Positions 6,757 through 15,393 are shown, counted from the first letter of the stretch. The stretch is 20,048 bases of DNA from Actinobacteria bacterium UBA912 (GCA_002293965.1 DBEG01000081.1:1-20048); one strand, 5' to 3'. Notes: generated from the sequence alone by a model not told the origin. Numbers and translations are program-made.

Positions 6757-7527
6757 GTGCTCGAGCCGATCCTGACCGTCGCGTCAGGGTTTGCTGCTGG
6801 GCTGTTCGCAGGAGCTTTCGGGGTCGGTGGCGGAATGGTCACCACTCCAGCCGCACGGCTGGTGTTGGGGCACCCAGGACTGGTGGCGGTGGGTACATCG
6901 CTACTCGTGGTGATACCCACGGCTGCAGTAGCACTGTGGGCTCACCTGAGAAGGGGCCACGTCGACCTTTCAGTCGTACCCACGATCGCGACGTGGGGGA
7001 TGTTGGCTGCGATCGCTGGGGCCGGTTTTGGCACGGTGCTGGGACACAGCGTGGTACTGTTGCTGGTCGCGGGACTTCTCCTCGTGACCTCAGCGAGTTT
7101 CCTGCGCAAACCGGTAGTTCCGCTGGTTGCGCCAGGGCCTGCCGAAGGGTTGAAGCGCGGCGTCTGGTCGCTGCGACTCACGGGCGTGTGTGCAGGCCTG
7201 CTCTCGGGCCTTCTCGGAATCGGGGGAGGGATAGTCATCGTACCGGTCCTGGTAAGACGCTTTGGCTACCCTATTAAGAAAGCGATAGGCACCAGCCTGG
7301 CTGTAGTGATCGGTCTGGCGCTACCGGGGGCGATGGCCCATCAGCTATTGGGCAACGTGGATGTGTCGCTGGCACTCGGATTGGCTGCTGGATCGGTACC
7401 GGGCGCACTGATTGGGGCATGGCTTACTTCGGTAGCAGCCGACAAGGCCGTGAGGGCTGGGTTCGGGGTATTCCTTGCGCTCACGGGGGTCTGGTTGGCA
7501 GCCAACGAGCTGGCGGTGCTCCTGTGA
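6757..7527 (+). CDS. TauE/SafE-family anion exporter
   Basis: This 256-residue membrane protein has seven or eight predicted helices arranged as two related halves, each starting with a glycine-rich segment: FAGAFGVGGGMVTTPA near 17-32 and LLSGLLGIGGGIVIVPVL near 148-165, the latter followed by KKAIGTSLAVV. This duplicated pattern is the hallmark of the TauE/SafE (DUF81) family, whose characterised members export sulfite, sulfoacetate or related organic anions. The substrate here is unknown. The GTG start has GGAG 10 nt upstream, inside the end of the glycosyltransferase gene, and lies 2 nt after its stop. The 3' end overlaps the acetyltransferase gene by four bases (GTGA), pointing to coupled translation. 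Confidence 0.87.
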   Translation: MLEPILTVASGFAAGLFAGAFGVGGGMVTTPAARLVLGHPGLVAVGTSLLVVIPTAAVALWAHLRRGHVDLSVVPTIATWGMLAAIAGAGFGTVLGHSVVLLLVAGLLLVTSASFLRKPVVPLVAPGPAEGLKRGVWSLRLTGVCAGLLSGLLGIGGGIVIVPVLVRRFGYPIKKAIGTSLAVVIGLALPGAMAHQLLGNVDVSLALGLAAGSVPGALIGAWLTSVAADKAVRAGFGVFLALTGVWLAANELAVLL

Positions 7528-8258
7528 ACCGCACGATACATTGGGACGAGGCACCGGAAGAGGTCGCAGAGCATAGAGATGTTGTCGTCGGTCGATGGAG
7601 GGAGACCCTGGATATCCTTGCGATCCGCATCTTGCGCACTCCCGATGCCGAAGTCCCCGGGGTTCTCGCGGCAGTACGAGAGTTGGCGGACTCACACGGC
7701 TTTCGCCAGGTCCTGAGTCCGATGGTCGACGCCAGGGGTGTGGTCGTCTATGAGGCTGCAGGGATGTGTTCGCACGAGGAGCTTGTGGTCGTCCGTGTCG
7801 ACCTTCGCCGTATTCGGCGTTCGATGCGCTCTGCTCCCGAACGCGTCGCTTTGCGCTCGGCGTGCAGCGGAGATGCGCAAGCGATCCACGACCTGGATTC
7901 GAGTTGCTTCGACGCATTCTGGGCGTACGATCGCCGTTACTTGGAAGCGCTGGCATCGAGCGGCAGACTCACGGTCGCGACCGATGGACCCAGAGTCATC
8001 GGGTATACTCACACAGAGGCGATCCGGGGCTTAGCGACACTTGGACGGATAGCGGTGGCCCCAGAGTTCAGGGGCCAGGGTGTCGGATCATCTCTGCTAG
8101 TGCAGGCAGGACGTACGTTGGCTCGGACGGGTGCTCGCAGCATGAGCCTGTGTGCCCGGATCGACGACCAAGTATCGAGGTCGCTGTATACACGTCATGG
8201 CGGAATCGAGCTGGAAGATACGCTCTCACTGATGATCGGCCCGGCATGCAAAGAGTGA
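7524..8258 (+). CDS. GNAT-family N-acetyltransferase with an uncharacterised N-terminal region
   Basis: The 244-residue protein ends in a GNAT domain (about 110-240). Motif A reads RIAVAPEFRGQGVGSSLL and contains the RGQGVG acetyl-CoA pyrophosphate-binding loop; SRSLYTRHGGIELE matches motif B. The first 105 residues (starting MNRTIHWDEAPEEV) match no domain I recognise and may be a second, degenerate GNAT half or a substrate-binding region. The GTG at 7524 forms a GTGA overlap with the exporter stop, the same junction style as the next two genes. An upstream ATG at 7419 in the same frame lies deep inside the exporter gene and is rejected. The substrate is unknown. Coupling to a LytS/LytT pair suggests co-regulation or a shared signal. 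Confidence 0.82.
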   Translation: MNRTIHWDEAPEEVAEHRDVVVGRWRETLDILAIRILRTPDAEVPGVLAAVRELADSHGFRQVLSPMVDARGVVVYEAAGMCSHEELVVVRVDLRRIRRSMRSAPERVALRSACSGDAQAIHDLDSSCFDAFWAYDRRYLEALASSGRLTVATDGPRVIGYTHTEAIRGLATLGRIAVAPEFRGQGVGSSLLVQAGRTLARTGARSMSLCARIDDQVSRSLYTRHGGIELEDTLSLMIGPACKE

Positions 8259-9574
8259 CGAAGTTCAAAGCATTCATGATGTCCCGGCGCACCCTGGTCA
8301 CCGACATGCTGCTCCTTTTTGGCGTGACGGTTCTGGCGATCGTGGCGGCTTGGGGATTCATCGCGATCGATCAACCACGATGGCTGATGGCTCTGGCTTT
8401 AGGCGGACTTTCGGCGGTGGCCCTCGGCAGTGTGGTAATGAGATTCGTCATGCGACCAGATCACCTCAGAGCGCGACAATCGCATCTCATTTTGGAGATC
8501 GCGAACCAAAGCCTGGCACATCTGCGAAAGGGACTCACCGAAGAGAGCGCCCAGGCTGTCTGTCAGATCACGCTGGAACACACGGATGCGGCTGCGGTCG
8601 CAATCACTGATACCGAGCGGGTGCTTGGATTCGCGGGAGTCGGCGAGGACCATCACGTTGTCGGCGGACTGATCCTGACCGACGCCACCCATCAGGCGCT
8701 GGACACACGGGAGCATGCGGTGATTCCGCTCAGGGAGGACATCGGATGCCCGGATTACGATTGCCCGTTGCGCGCGGCGATAATCGTACCGCTCGAGATA
8801 CGAGGGCAGGCCTGCGGAACCTTGAAGTTCTACTACACTGCACCTCATCTCCTGAACGAGACGCAATTGGCGATGGCCGAGGGCCTTGCGCGCCTGCTAT
8901 CCACGCAACTCGAGCTATCGGAGCTGGAGCGCCAGACAGAACTCGCCTATCGCATGGAACTCAAAGCCCTCCAGGCACAGATCAATCCACATTTCCTGTT
9001 CAACACGATCAACACCATCGCCTCGTTGATACGTACGGATCCGCCCCACGCACGGGAGCTGCTTCGCGAGTTCGCACATTTCTACAGGCGCACCCTTGAG
9101 ACCAGCGAGGAGCCGGTCGCGCTCCAATCCGAACTCGAGTATGTCCGCACCTACCTTCACTTCGAGCGGGCGAGGTTCGGGGAGCGAATCGTGTCGGCAG
9201 AGGACATCGACCCTCGGGTCTTGCACTTCCCGGTACCCGCGTTTATCGTTCAACCTGTGGTTGAGAACTGCATCCAGCACGGGATGCGAGCCGAGGCGGC
9301 CCTTCACATCCAAGTCGTCGCTAGCGTCGTGGGTGATGTTCTGACCCTCTCGGTGATCGACGACGGGATCGGGATATCCGAAGATAGGCTGCCGCGCATC
9401 TTGGAGCCGGGCATCGGTCTTGGGATGGGTATCGCCCTGACGAATGTACATGACAGACTGAAGGGGCACTTCGGACCTGGTTCCGGGCTCACGGTCGAGA
9501 GTGTTGAAGGCGTTGGGACGACGGTCAAGTTGATCATCCGCGGCGTGGACCTAGAGACGAAAGGCCTACAGTGA
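8255..9574 (+). CDS. LytS/YpdA-type sensor histidine kinase with GAF domain
   Basis: From the GTG at 8255 the protein has about 439 residues. Two membrane helices (about 16-37 and 42-64) are followed by a GAF-like domain (about 80-225) containing GVGEDHH and the cysteine pair GCPDYDC. The His_kinase domain (PF06580 type) then reads LQAQINPHFLFNTINTI with phospho-acceptor H246, and the ATPase domain has the N box VVENCIQHG, DDGIGI, and GIGLGMGIALTNVHDRL. This arrangement is typical of the LytS/YehU/YpdA class that signals to LytTR regulators. The start is uncertain: GTG 8255 makes the GTGA overlap seen at neighbouring junctions, while ATG 8246 and ATG 8276 are alternatives; none has a strong ribosome-binding site. 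A much longer reading back to 7766 lies inside the acetyltransferase gene and is discarded. Its partner regulator overlaps its 3' end. Confidence 0.88.
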   Translation: MTKFKAFMMSRRTLVTDMLLLFGVTVLAIVAAWGFIAIDQPRWLMALALGGLSAVALGSVVMRFVMRPDHLRARQSHLILEIANQSLAHLRKGLTEESAQAVCQITLEHTDAAAVAITDTERVLGFAGVGEDHHVVGGLILTDATHQALDTREHAVIPLREDIGCPDYDCPLRAAIIVPLEIRGQACGTLKFYYTAPHLLNETQLAMAEGLARLLSTQLELSELERQTELAYRMELKALQAQINPHFLFNTINTIASLIRTDPPHARELLREFAHFYRRTLETSEEPVALQSELEYVRTYLHFERARFGERIVSAEDIDPRVLHFPVPAFIVQPVVENCIQHGMRAEAALHIQVVASVVGDVLTLSVIDDGIGISEDRLPRILEPGIGLGMGIALTNVHDRLKGHFGPGSGLTVESVEGVGTTVKLIIRGVDLETKGLQ

Positions 9575-10281
9575 CACTGAAAGCTCTGGTCGTCGATGAC
9601 GAGGCACCCGCCCGTTCGGAACTTCGATATCTGCTGGACGAAGCGGGCGGCGTGGAGGTAGTCGGCGAGGCCTCCAATGCGTCTGAGGCTTCCCAGCTGA
9701 TCAGGGCGATTGCTTATGATGTCGTCTTCCTCGATATCGACATGCCCGGGGTCTCGGGGATAGAGCTCGCAGAGGTTTTGGCCCAACTCGAACGTCCGCC
9801 GGCGGTGATCTTCGTGACTGCACACAGCGAGCATGCTGTGAAAGCGTTCGAGGTGGCTGCCACCGATTACCTGATGAAGCCCGTGGATCTGTCGCGACTC
9901 AAGCAGGCACTATCCCGGCTGGTTCCTGCCGAGATCGCGCCGGTGAAGGTGGAGCGGATCTCGGTGGAGAAGGCGGGTAAGAAACTGCTGCTGCAAGTAG
10001 AGGACGTCTACTACGTCATGGCGAAGGACGATTACGCTTACCTGCACACAGATGCCGAGAGGTATCTTTCGACCAACTCACTCGCACAGCTCGAGCGGAA
10101 GCTTGATGCCAGCGGATTCTTCCGCGTGCATCGTAGATATCTCGTGAACCTGGCTCAGGTCAAGGAGGTGGTGCCGATGTACGGAGGAACCCTCCTGCTG
10201 ACGCTCTCGGACCGTGCTGGGACCCAGGTGCCGGTCTCGCGCCGTCGGGTTCCTTCGCTGAAGAGGGCCCTGGGTTTGTAG
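9571..10281 (+). CDS. LytTR-family response regulator
   Basis: The 236-residue protein joins a receiver domain (about 3-115) to a LytTR DNA-binding domain (about 135-234). The receiver has D9/D10, phospho-acceptor D55 in VFLDIDMPG, T83 and K103 in DYLMKPVD. The C-terminal part has the LytTR pattern: an IxxIEKAGKK-like start, VYYVMAKDDYAYLHT, FFRVHRRYLVNLAQVKEV and VPVSRRRVPSLKRAL. It should be the partner of the LytS-type kinase, whose stop it overlaps by four bases (GTGA); AAAGG lies 6 nt before its GTG. LytTR proteins bind pairs of short repeats upstream of membrane or cell-envelope genes; no such repeat pair is obvious in the window. It is the last + strand gene, 7 nt from the convergent isomerase gene, with no recognisable terminator between them. 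Confidence 0.92.
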   Translation: MTLKALVVDDEAPARSELRYLLDEAGGVEVVGEASNASEASQLIRAIAYDVVFLDIDMPGVSGIELAEVLAQLERPPAVIFVTAHSEHAVKAFEVAATDYLMKPVDLSRLKQALSRLVPAEIAPVKVERISVEKAGKKLLLQVEDVYYVMAKDDYAYLHTDAERYLSTNSLAQLERKLDASGFFRVHRRYLVNLAQVKEVVPMYGGTLLLTLSDRAGTQVPVSRRRVPSLKRALGL

Positions 10282-10288
10282 CAGGTGC

Positions 10289-11935
10289 TCAGGCGAGGGC
10301 CGTTTCGAGTGCAACAGCGAGGCGCGCAATCGTCGGTTTACGGGTATCAGGCAGATCGAGGCGAATCACTCGGCGGCCGTGGAAACCCAGTGCCATGAAA
10401 TCACCCTCCGCCTGAGCGCGGTACAGGTCTCCCAGCGTGTACGTGCTTCCGGGCACCGGGATCCGTGTCCTGTCCCGGGCCGTGACCACCAAAAAGGCGC
10501 CATTGTCGGGCCCGCCTTTGTGTAGCTGCCCGGTGGAGTGCAGATAGCGGGGACCGTATTGCACCATGGTCGGAATCGTGGTCGTTGCGGTCACCTTACG
10601 CAGTGCGGCTCGTAGTGGAGCGATCAGTTCCTCGTCGTAGGGAAGGTACACCAACGCCGCCAGATAATCCCCCTGACGAAGAGTGGCTGCGAGTGGGGCG
10701 AGGGCGGACGTCAGATCCGCGGGCGCATTCGCTCCCTCGAACAGGCCGCCGTACGCCGGCCACACCCCGTCGATGTCGGCGACAGCCGCGGGAGGAGCGG
10801 CCTTGCCTTCGAGCACTTGCAGGGTCGCTTGCTTGGCTTCGGAGACGTTAGGCTCGTCGAACGGGTCGATTCCCATCAGAAAGCCGAGTAAGCCCGTCGA
10901 GTACTTCCAGCGCACGAACTCCGCACCTAGGGAGAGCCGACCGTCGACTGACACTTCGAAGACGGGACGTCCGGCCCCTTGGAGGGTGGCAGTCAGCTCG
11001 GCCAGCGCGGGGTCGTTCGCCTCGCGCATGATGAAGACCGCGCGGTCTGAGCCCAGCCCGGCAAGATCGTCTGCGGGATCGGCTATGACGGGAACGACCC
11101 CGATTCCGCTCTTCCCGGTTGACTCGGCGACAAGCTGCTCGACCCACAGGCCGAAGGACTCGAGGCCCGGCGACGCGATGAAAGTGAGCTTGTCGCGCCC
11201 GGAAGCGTGGTTGTCGGCGATCCAGGCGGCCAGCTGCGCAGCCGGATTCTCCTCGGCGGGTTTGGCGCACTCGACTTCCATGGCTTGCGCTACCTTGAGC
11301 AGCGCCTTCAGGTCGATGCCGAGCATGCCTGCGGGGGTCAGGCCGAAAAGACTCAGGGCCGAGTAACGCCCGCCCACGTTGGCTGGGGCGGTGATCGCCA
11401 TGCGCATGAACTCCTTGCTGCGCAGGGTCTGCAGGGGGCTTTCCGGATCGGTGATCACGACGAAGCGCTTGCCCGCAGCGGGTCCCTCCATGTGTTCGTT
11501 CATCCATGAGCGGAAGACCCGGTAGAGCGAGAGGGGCTCGATAGTGGTCCCCGACTTACTCGAGAGCAGGAACCACGTGTTCTCAGGGGTGAGATCGGCC
11601 ATCAGCTTCGCCACCGTTGGAGGGTCCACGGTGTCAAGGACGTGAAGCCTTAGGCCCCCGGCCTGAGTGCCGAACACTCGCTCGAACACGAGTGCCGCAA
11701 GGGACGATCCCCCCATGCCCAGAAGGACTACATCGGTCGCGCCCTCTTCGGTGATGGCGCGTTTCAGAGTCTCGACGAGAGGGGCCCGAAGCTCGCCGCG
11801 TTCGGCGAGGTCGGTCCATCCGAGCCTGTTCGAGATCGACTTTCGCTTCTCGATCTCAGGGGCGAACAAGGACGCGTCGCGCCTGACGAGTCTGCTCACT
11901 GCATCGGCTTCGATCAGTCGCTGGATGGCATTCAT
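10289..11935 (-). CDS. pgi: Glucose-6-phosphate isomerase (SIS-domain, transaldolase/Pgi-fusion type)
   Basis: The 548-residue protein interconverts glucose-6-phosphate and fructose-6-phosphate. It has two SIS-type sugar-binding motifs near the N-terminus: LLGMGGSSLAALVF (about 71-84) and LLSSKSGTTIEPLSLY (about 123-138). GGRYSALSLFGLTPAG follows in the first half. The C-terminal part has YLHSTGQLHKGGPDNGAFL and DFMALGFHGRRV, the pattern of the isomerase half of bifunctional transaldolase/isomerase proteins; no transaldolase domain is attached here. The ATG at 11935 has GGAGGA 6 nt upstream. A longer open frame reaching 12280 lies inside the permease gene and is discarded. The start overlaps the permease stop by four bases (ATGA), so this gene ends the - strand run. 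It converges on the LytTR gene with a 7-nt gap. Confidence 0.88.
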   Translation of the reverse strand: MNAIQRLIEADAVSRLVRRDASLFAPEIEKRKSISNRLGWTDLAERGELRAPLVETLKRAITEEGATDVVLLGMGGSSLAALVFERVFGTQAGGLRLHVLDTVDPPTVAKLMADLTPENTWFLLSSKSGTTIEPLSLYRVFRSWMNEHMEGPAAGKRFVVITDPESPLQTLRSKEFMRMAITAPANVGGRYSALSLFGLTPAGMLGIDLKALLKVAQAMEVECAKPAEENPAAQLAAWIADNHASGRDKLTFIASPGLESFGLWVEQLVAESTGKSGIGVVPVIADPADDLAGLGSDRAVFIMREANDPALAELTATLQGAGRPVFEVSVDGRLSLGAEFVRWKYSTGLLGFLMGIDPFDEPNVSEAKQATLQVLEGKAAPPAAVADIDGVWPAYGGLFEGANAPADLTSALAPLAATLRQGDYLAALVYLPYDEELIAPLRAALRKVTATTTIPTMVQYGPRYLHSTGQLHKGGPDNGAFLVVTARDRTRIPVPGSTYTLGDLYRAQAEGDFMALGFHGRRVIRLDLPDTRKPTIARLAVALETALA

Positions 11936-12924
11936 GCGTGTCCTCCGTCTGGGGGCCTTGATTGCGGCGTATATGAGGTATTTTCCCGAATAGGCCCATT
12001 TTCTTCGGGCTGGTCCAGTAAGAGTGGCGGACCTTCGACTGTGGCCTCGGAGCGCATCTTCGACACCATGACTCCTCCGACGACGATCGCTAGTCTGCCG
12101 ATCGCTACGTAGACCGTCAGGCCTTCGCCGAGGAAGGCGGCGGCGAAGACGACCGCACTCAGCGGTTCGGCGTAGGTGATGATCGCCGCATGGTCGGGTC
12201 TCACCTTCCGAAGACCGGACAGGAAGAGTAGTCCCGTCAGCGCGGTGTGCACCACGCCCAGCACGAGTAGTGCGCCCCACTCGATCGGGGCGGAAGGGCC
12301 ATCGAGCAGGAACACGGCGGGCAGCAGGAGCATGGTGGCTGCAACGTATTGGCCCAGCATGTAAACGGTGACCGGAATGCCTTTGAGCAGGCGTTTCGTG
12401 TTCAGGATCAGTGCGGCGTATGTTACGGCCGAAGCAAAGGCCATCCCGGCCCCAAGCATCTGTGTTCCCCCTGCGATGTCCAGACCTTTAGGAGCGATGA
12501 TGATGGTTGTACCTGCAAGTCCGATAAGAAGCGGCGCGATCACACGCTTGTCGAACGCCTCGCGCATGACGATCGGCGTCAGCGCAGCCACGAATATCGG
12601 CCCGCAATACGCCAGAAGTACGGCCACCGCTATATCCACGAGCTGCAATGCTCCCATGAACAGGATCCAGTTGAGCGCGAGCAGGGATCCCATCGCTGCG
12701 ACGGCAATCTTCTTACGGGACGAAAGCGCGAAGAAAGCGAACAATCGCTTGGCTCCGGCCGAGACCACCGCGATCGTGACAGCGGCGAAAAGTATCCGCC
12801 AAAAGACGATGACCGCTGGATGTGCGTCTATTGCCCGAGCGAATACGCCGATCGAGCCCCAGATGGTTGCGGCCAAGGCTATGCGGTTGATGCCGGAAAG
12901 GTTCAGGTTCTTGACGGGAATCAT
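11932..12924 (-). CDS. EamA/DMT-family transporter
   Basis: This 330-residue integral membrane protein has about ten predicted helices in two EamA repeats. The first starts INRIALAATIWGSIGVFARA and includes FWRILFAAVTIAV, LNWILFMGALQ and VAVLLAYCGPIFVAAL. The second starts ALILNTKRLLKG and includes LFLSGLRKVRPDHAAIITYAEPLSAVVFA. It belongs to the drug/metabolite transporter superfamily, whose members move amino acids, nucleotides or other metabolites across the inner membrane; the substrate is unknown. The C-terminal 35 residues are hydrophilic and lie beyond the last helix. The ATG at 12924 has only a very close AGGA upstream, so initiation may be weak or coupled. Its stop overlaps the isomerase start (ATGA). 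hypE ends 42 nt upstream. Confidence 0.87.
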   Translation of the reverse strand: MIPVKNLNLSGINRIALAATIWGSIGVFARAIDAHPAVIVFWRILFAAVTIAVVSAGAKRLFAFFALSSRKKIAVAAMGSLLALNWILFMGALQLVDIAVAVLLAYCGPIFVAALTPIVMREAFDKRVIAPLLIGLAGTTIIIAPKGLDIAGGTQMLGAGMAFASAVTYAALILNTKRLLKGIPVTVYMLGQYVAATMLLLPAVFLLDGPSAPIEWGALLVLGVVHTALTGLLFLSGLRKVRPDHAAIITYAEPLSAVVFAAAFLGEGLTVYVAIGRLAIVVGGVMVSKMRSEATVEGPPLLLDQPEENGPIRENTSYTPQSRPPDGGHA

Positions 12925-12966
12925 TCCTGGAAGTGTACTAGAACCCAGGCCCGATTGTGCGAAAGG

Positions 12967-13977
12967 TCAGCAGATACGGGGTAGCTGTTCGCCAACGAGC
13001 ATGTCCATGATCCGCGTCGACCCGAATCGGGTGTTCACGTAGACCTTGCCCGGCGAAGCCTCTTCCACAACGCCTATGATCGCCGCATCCTCACCGTAGG
13101 GGGATCGCTTCATGGCTTCGAGTGCCGCCTCGGTCTGCTCGGCAGGTACGACCGCGATCATCTTGCCCTCGTTGGCAACCTGGTAGACGTCGTATCCAAG
13201 CATCTCGCAGGCACCTTGCACCTGCGCGCGGACGGGTACGGCGGACTCCTCGACCACGATGGAGACTCCGGAGGCCACGGCAAGCTCGTTCAGGGCGCTG
13301 GCCAGGCCGCCCCTGGTGGGATCGCGGAAGCACCGGGCGGCCGGAGCCGCTTCGATGACGTTGGCCACGAGGTGGTTCAGTGGCGCGGCGTCGGTGCGGA
13401 TGTCGGTTGAGAAGGCGAGTCCCTCACGCTGCGAGACGACGGCGATGCCGTGGTCCCCGAGGGTTCCCGAGAGCAGCACCCTGTCGCCGGGCTTGCAGTT
13501 GGCGGCCCCGCGCTCAGTGTCGCCGGCCAGGACTCCGACTCCGGTGGTGTTGATGTAGACGCCGTCGCCGTGACCATGCTCGACGACCTTGGTGTCACCG
13601 GTGACGATGCGCACGCCTGCCTCGGCAGCTGCCTCGCTCATGGAGACGAGCACGCGCTTGAGATCGGCGATGGGAAGCCCCTCCTCGAGGATGAATCCGA
13701 CAGAGAGGTAGAGTGGCACGGCCCCGGATGTGGCAACGTCGTTCACGGTCCCGCAAACGGCCAGCCTGCCGATATCGCCGCCGGGAAAGAAGATCGGGCT
13801 CACGACGTAGGTATCGGTCGACATGGCGATCCTCGAACCCGCCACCGCTAGGGTGGCCGCGTCATCCATGCGCTTGAGCTCAGGGTCGGCGAACTGCTCG
13901 ACGAACAACTCCTCGATGAGCGTACGCATCAACGTCCCGCCGCTCCCGTGCGCCAGCACGATCTTGTCTGAAAGCAT
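12967..13977 (-). CDS. hypE: Hydrogenase maturation factor HypE (carbamoyl dehydratase)
   Basis: The 336-residue protein converts the carbamoyl group placed by HypF on its C-terminal cysteine into a thiocyanate, the source of the CN ligands of the [NiFe] site. The N-terminus reads MLSDKIVLAHGSGGTL, the PurM/HypE-type ATP-binding start with HGSGG. Family landmarks include TDTYVVSPIFFPGGDIGRLAVCGTVNDVA, read in pieces along residues 55-90, and RDPTRGGLASALNE. The protein ends in LPRIC, with the terminal cysteine that carries the ligand precursor. The ATG at 13977 is set by a strong GGAGGAGGA ribosome-binding site. A reading that extends to 14136 would run into hypD and is discarded. It is the last of hypF-hypC-hypD-hypE. 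Confidence 0.95.
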   Translation of the reverse strand: MLSDKIVLAHGSGGTLMRTLIEELFVEQFADPELKRMDDAATLAVAGSRIAMSTDTYVVSPIFFPGGDIGRLAVCGTVNDVATSGAVPLYLSVGFILEEGLPIADLKRVLVSMSEAAAEAGVRIVTGDTKVVEHGHGDGVYINTTGVGVLAGDTERGAANCKPGDRVLLSGTLGDHGIAVVSQREGLAFSTDIRTDAAPLNHLVANVIEAAPAARCFRDPTRGGLASALNELAVASGVSIVVEESAVPVRAQVQGACEMLGYDVYQVANEGKMIAVVPAEQTEAALEAMKRSPYGEDAAIIGVVEEASPGKVYVNTRFGSTRIMDMLVGEQLPRIC

Positions 13978-14020
13978 CGATCCTCCTCCGGGTTCTGATC
14001 CAGATGGCTTGAGCGTACGT

Positions 14021-15136
14021 CTACTCTGCCGAGGCGGTCGTAGTCGTCTGCTTGCCGTAGTCGGTGTAGCGGTAGTAGGCGGCGCATGAGCCCTCCGAGG
14101 AGACCATGCACGGTCCCACGGGATGCTCAGGCACACAGGCTCGTCCGAAGTGCTTGCACTCGAAGGGCAGCGTGATCCCGCGTAGCACCTCTCCGCACTG
14201 GCAGCCCGGGGTGTTGCGTTCCTCGGGAGGCGTGACCTGAAGGCGTTTCATGGCGTCGAAGTCAGCGAACTCGGGCCGGATCGCAAGGCCGGTTCCGGGT
14301 ATCACGCCGATGCCGCGCCACTCGGAGTCCGCCGGTTCGAACACGCGCTCCATCATGGCGATCGCCGACGGGTTGCCGTCCGGGGGAACCGCCCGCGTGT
14401 AGGCCGTTTCGATCTCGGCGCGACCTTCGGCGACCTGCTTGGCGAGCATGTAGATGCCCTGCAACACATCGAGCGGCTCGAATCCGGTGATCACGCTGGG
14501 CACACCGAACTCCTCGGCGAGGAAGCGGTATGGCTGTACGCCGATGATCGTGGAGACGTGGCCCGGCAGGATGAGTCCGCGCACCGCCACCTGGGGGTCG
14601 TTCACAAGCGCTCGTAGCGCCTCAGGCACCGTCTTGTGCGCCGAGAAGACCGCGAAGTTCGCGATCCCGCTCTGCTGCGCGCGGACGATGGCGGCCGCGA
14701 TCAGCGGGACGGTGGTCTCGAAGCCAACGCCGATGAACACGACGAGCTTGTCGGGATTGTTCTCCGCGAGTTGTAGGGCGTCGAGGGGCGAGTAGACGAT
14801 CCGCACGTCTCGGCCGTCGGCCTTCTCGGCAGAGAGCGAGGAGTAGGAGCCGGGGACCTTCATCATGTCGCCGAAGGTGGCGACGATCACGTCGGGCTGG
14901 CGGGCGTACTCGACGGCGATGTCGATGTCACGGTTGGGGGTCACGCAGACGGGGCATCCGGGTCCCGACATCAGCGTGATGGACTCGGGCATGACGGCCC
15001 TAAGCCCGAATTTCGCGATGGCGACGGTGTGGGTTCCGCAGACCTCCATGAACTTGACCGGGCCTGTGGGGACCGCTCGAATCGCCTCGATCAGCCCTCT
15101 AGCGATCTGTGGGTCCCTGAAAGTGTTGAGATCCAT
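14021..15136 (-). CDS. hypD: Hydrogenase maturation factor HypD
   Basis: The 371-residue iron-sulfur protein works with HypC and HypE as the scaffold on which Fe(CN)2CO is built for [NiFe]-hydrogenases. Conserved segments are present in order: EVCGTHTVAI (C33), SGPGCPVCVTPNRDID (C61, C64), the GVGFETTVP segment, GHVSTIIG, and the Fe-S region near the C-terminus with NTPGCQCGEVLRG, ECKHFGRACVPEHPVGPCMV and SSEGSCAAYYRY. All cysteines expected for the 4Fe-4S cluster and the redox-active pair are there. The ATG at 15136 lies 2 nt after the hypC stop, and the GGGGAGGT before it sits inside the end of hypC. hypE follows after 43 nt. Confidence 0.96.
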   Translation of the reverse strand: MDLNTFRDPQIARGLIEAIRAVPTGPVKFMEVCGTHTVAIAKFGLRAVMPESITLMSGPGCPVCVTPNRDIDIAVEYARQPDVIVATFGDMMKVPGSYSSLSAEKADGRDVRIVYSPLDALQLAENNPDKLVVFIGVGFETTVPLIAAAIVRAQQSGIANFAVFSAHKTVPEALRALVNDPQVAVRGLILPGHVSTIIGVQPYRFLAEEFGVPSVITGFEPLDVLQGIYMLAKQVAEGRAEIETAYTRAVPPDGNPSAIAMMERVFEPADSEWRGIGVIPGTGLAIRPEFADFDAMKRLQVTPPEERNTPGCQCGEVLRGITLPFECKHFGRACVPEHPVGPCMVSSEGSCAAYYRYTDYGKQTTTTASAE

Positions 15137-15138
15137 GC

Positions 15139-15393
15139 TCAGACCTCCCCTTTGAGAGGCTCCGGATCATCCATCTCTACGATATTGATGGCTTTGAGGA
15201 TCTCGAGGGTCTCCTTGGCGTACTCCTCGTCGACGACTTGGATCGCGAAACCAGCGTGGACGAGCACCCAGTCGCCAACGCTACCTTCGGAGATCAGATC
15301 CAGGCTGACATGCCGAGTAACGCCGAGGATGTCGATCTCGGCCATGTTGTGATCACCGATGCTCGTGATCTGTGCGGGAATTGCCAGACACAT
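15139..15393 (-). CDS. hypC: Hydrogenase assembly chaperone HypC/HybG
   Basis: The 84-residue protein starts MCLAIPAQI, with Cys2 exposed after removal of Met; in the family this cysteine binds the Fe(CN)2CO unit and contacts HypD and the hydrogenase large subunit. It continues with DILGVTRHVSLDLI and VGDWVLVHAGFAIQVVDEEYA, the beta-barrel and C-terminal helix of HypC. Length is normal. AGGAGG lies before the ATG at 15393. It sits between hypF (50-nt gap) and hypD (2-nt gap), the usual place in hyp operons. The client hydrogenase is not in this window. Confidence 0.95.
   Translation of the reverse strand: MCLAIPAQITSIGDHNMAEIDILGVTRHVSLDLISEGSVGDWVLVHAGFAIQVVDEEYAKETLEILKAINIVEMDDPEPLKGEV

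Noticed and set aside
7766..8254. N-terminal extension of the LytS-type kinase by about 160 residues
   Set aside because: It overlaps the acetyltransferase gene in another frame and its translation is Arg/Ser/Cys-rich with no family match; the membrane helices begin after 8255.
10265..10300. Possible bidirectional terminator between the convergent LytTR and isomerase genes (GGCCCT and AGGGCC)
   Set aside because: The 6-bp arms are 24 nt apart, lie inside coding sequence, and have no T-run on either strand.
11936..12280. N-terminal extension of the isomerase
   Set aside because: It overlaps the EamA permease in another frame; the ATG at 11935 has a strong GGAGGA ribosome-binding site.
12926..12949. 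CCTGG...CCAGG inverted repeat over the ribosome-binding site of the EamA gene
   Set aside because: Five pairs around a 14-nt loop are easily expected by chance at this base composition; no further support.
13450..13851. Open frame of 133 codons on the + strand opposite hypE
   Set aside because: Antisense shadow of a well-supported gene, with no ribosome-binding site or domain.
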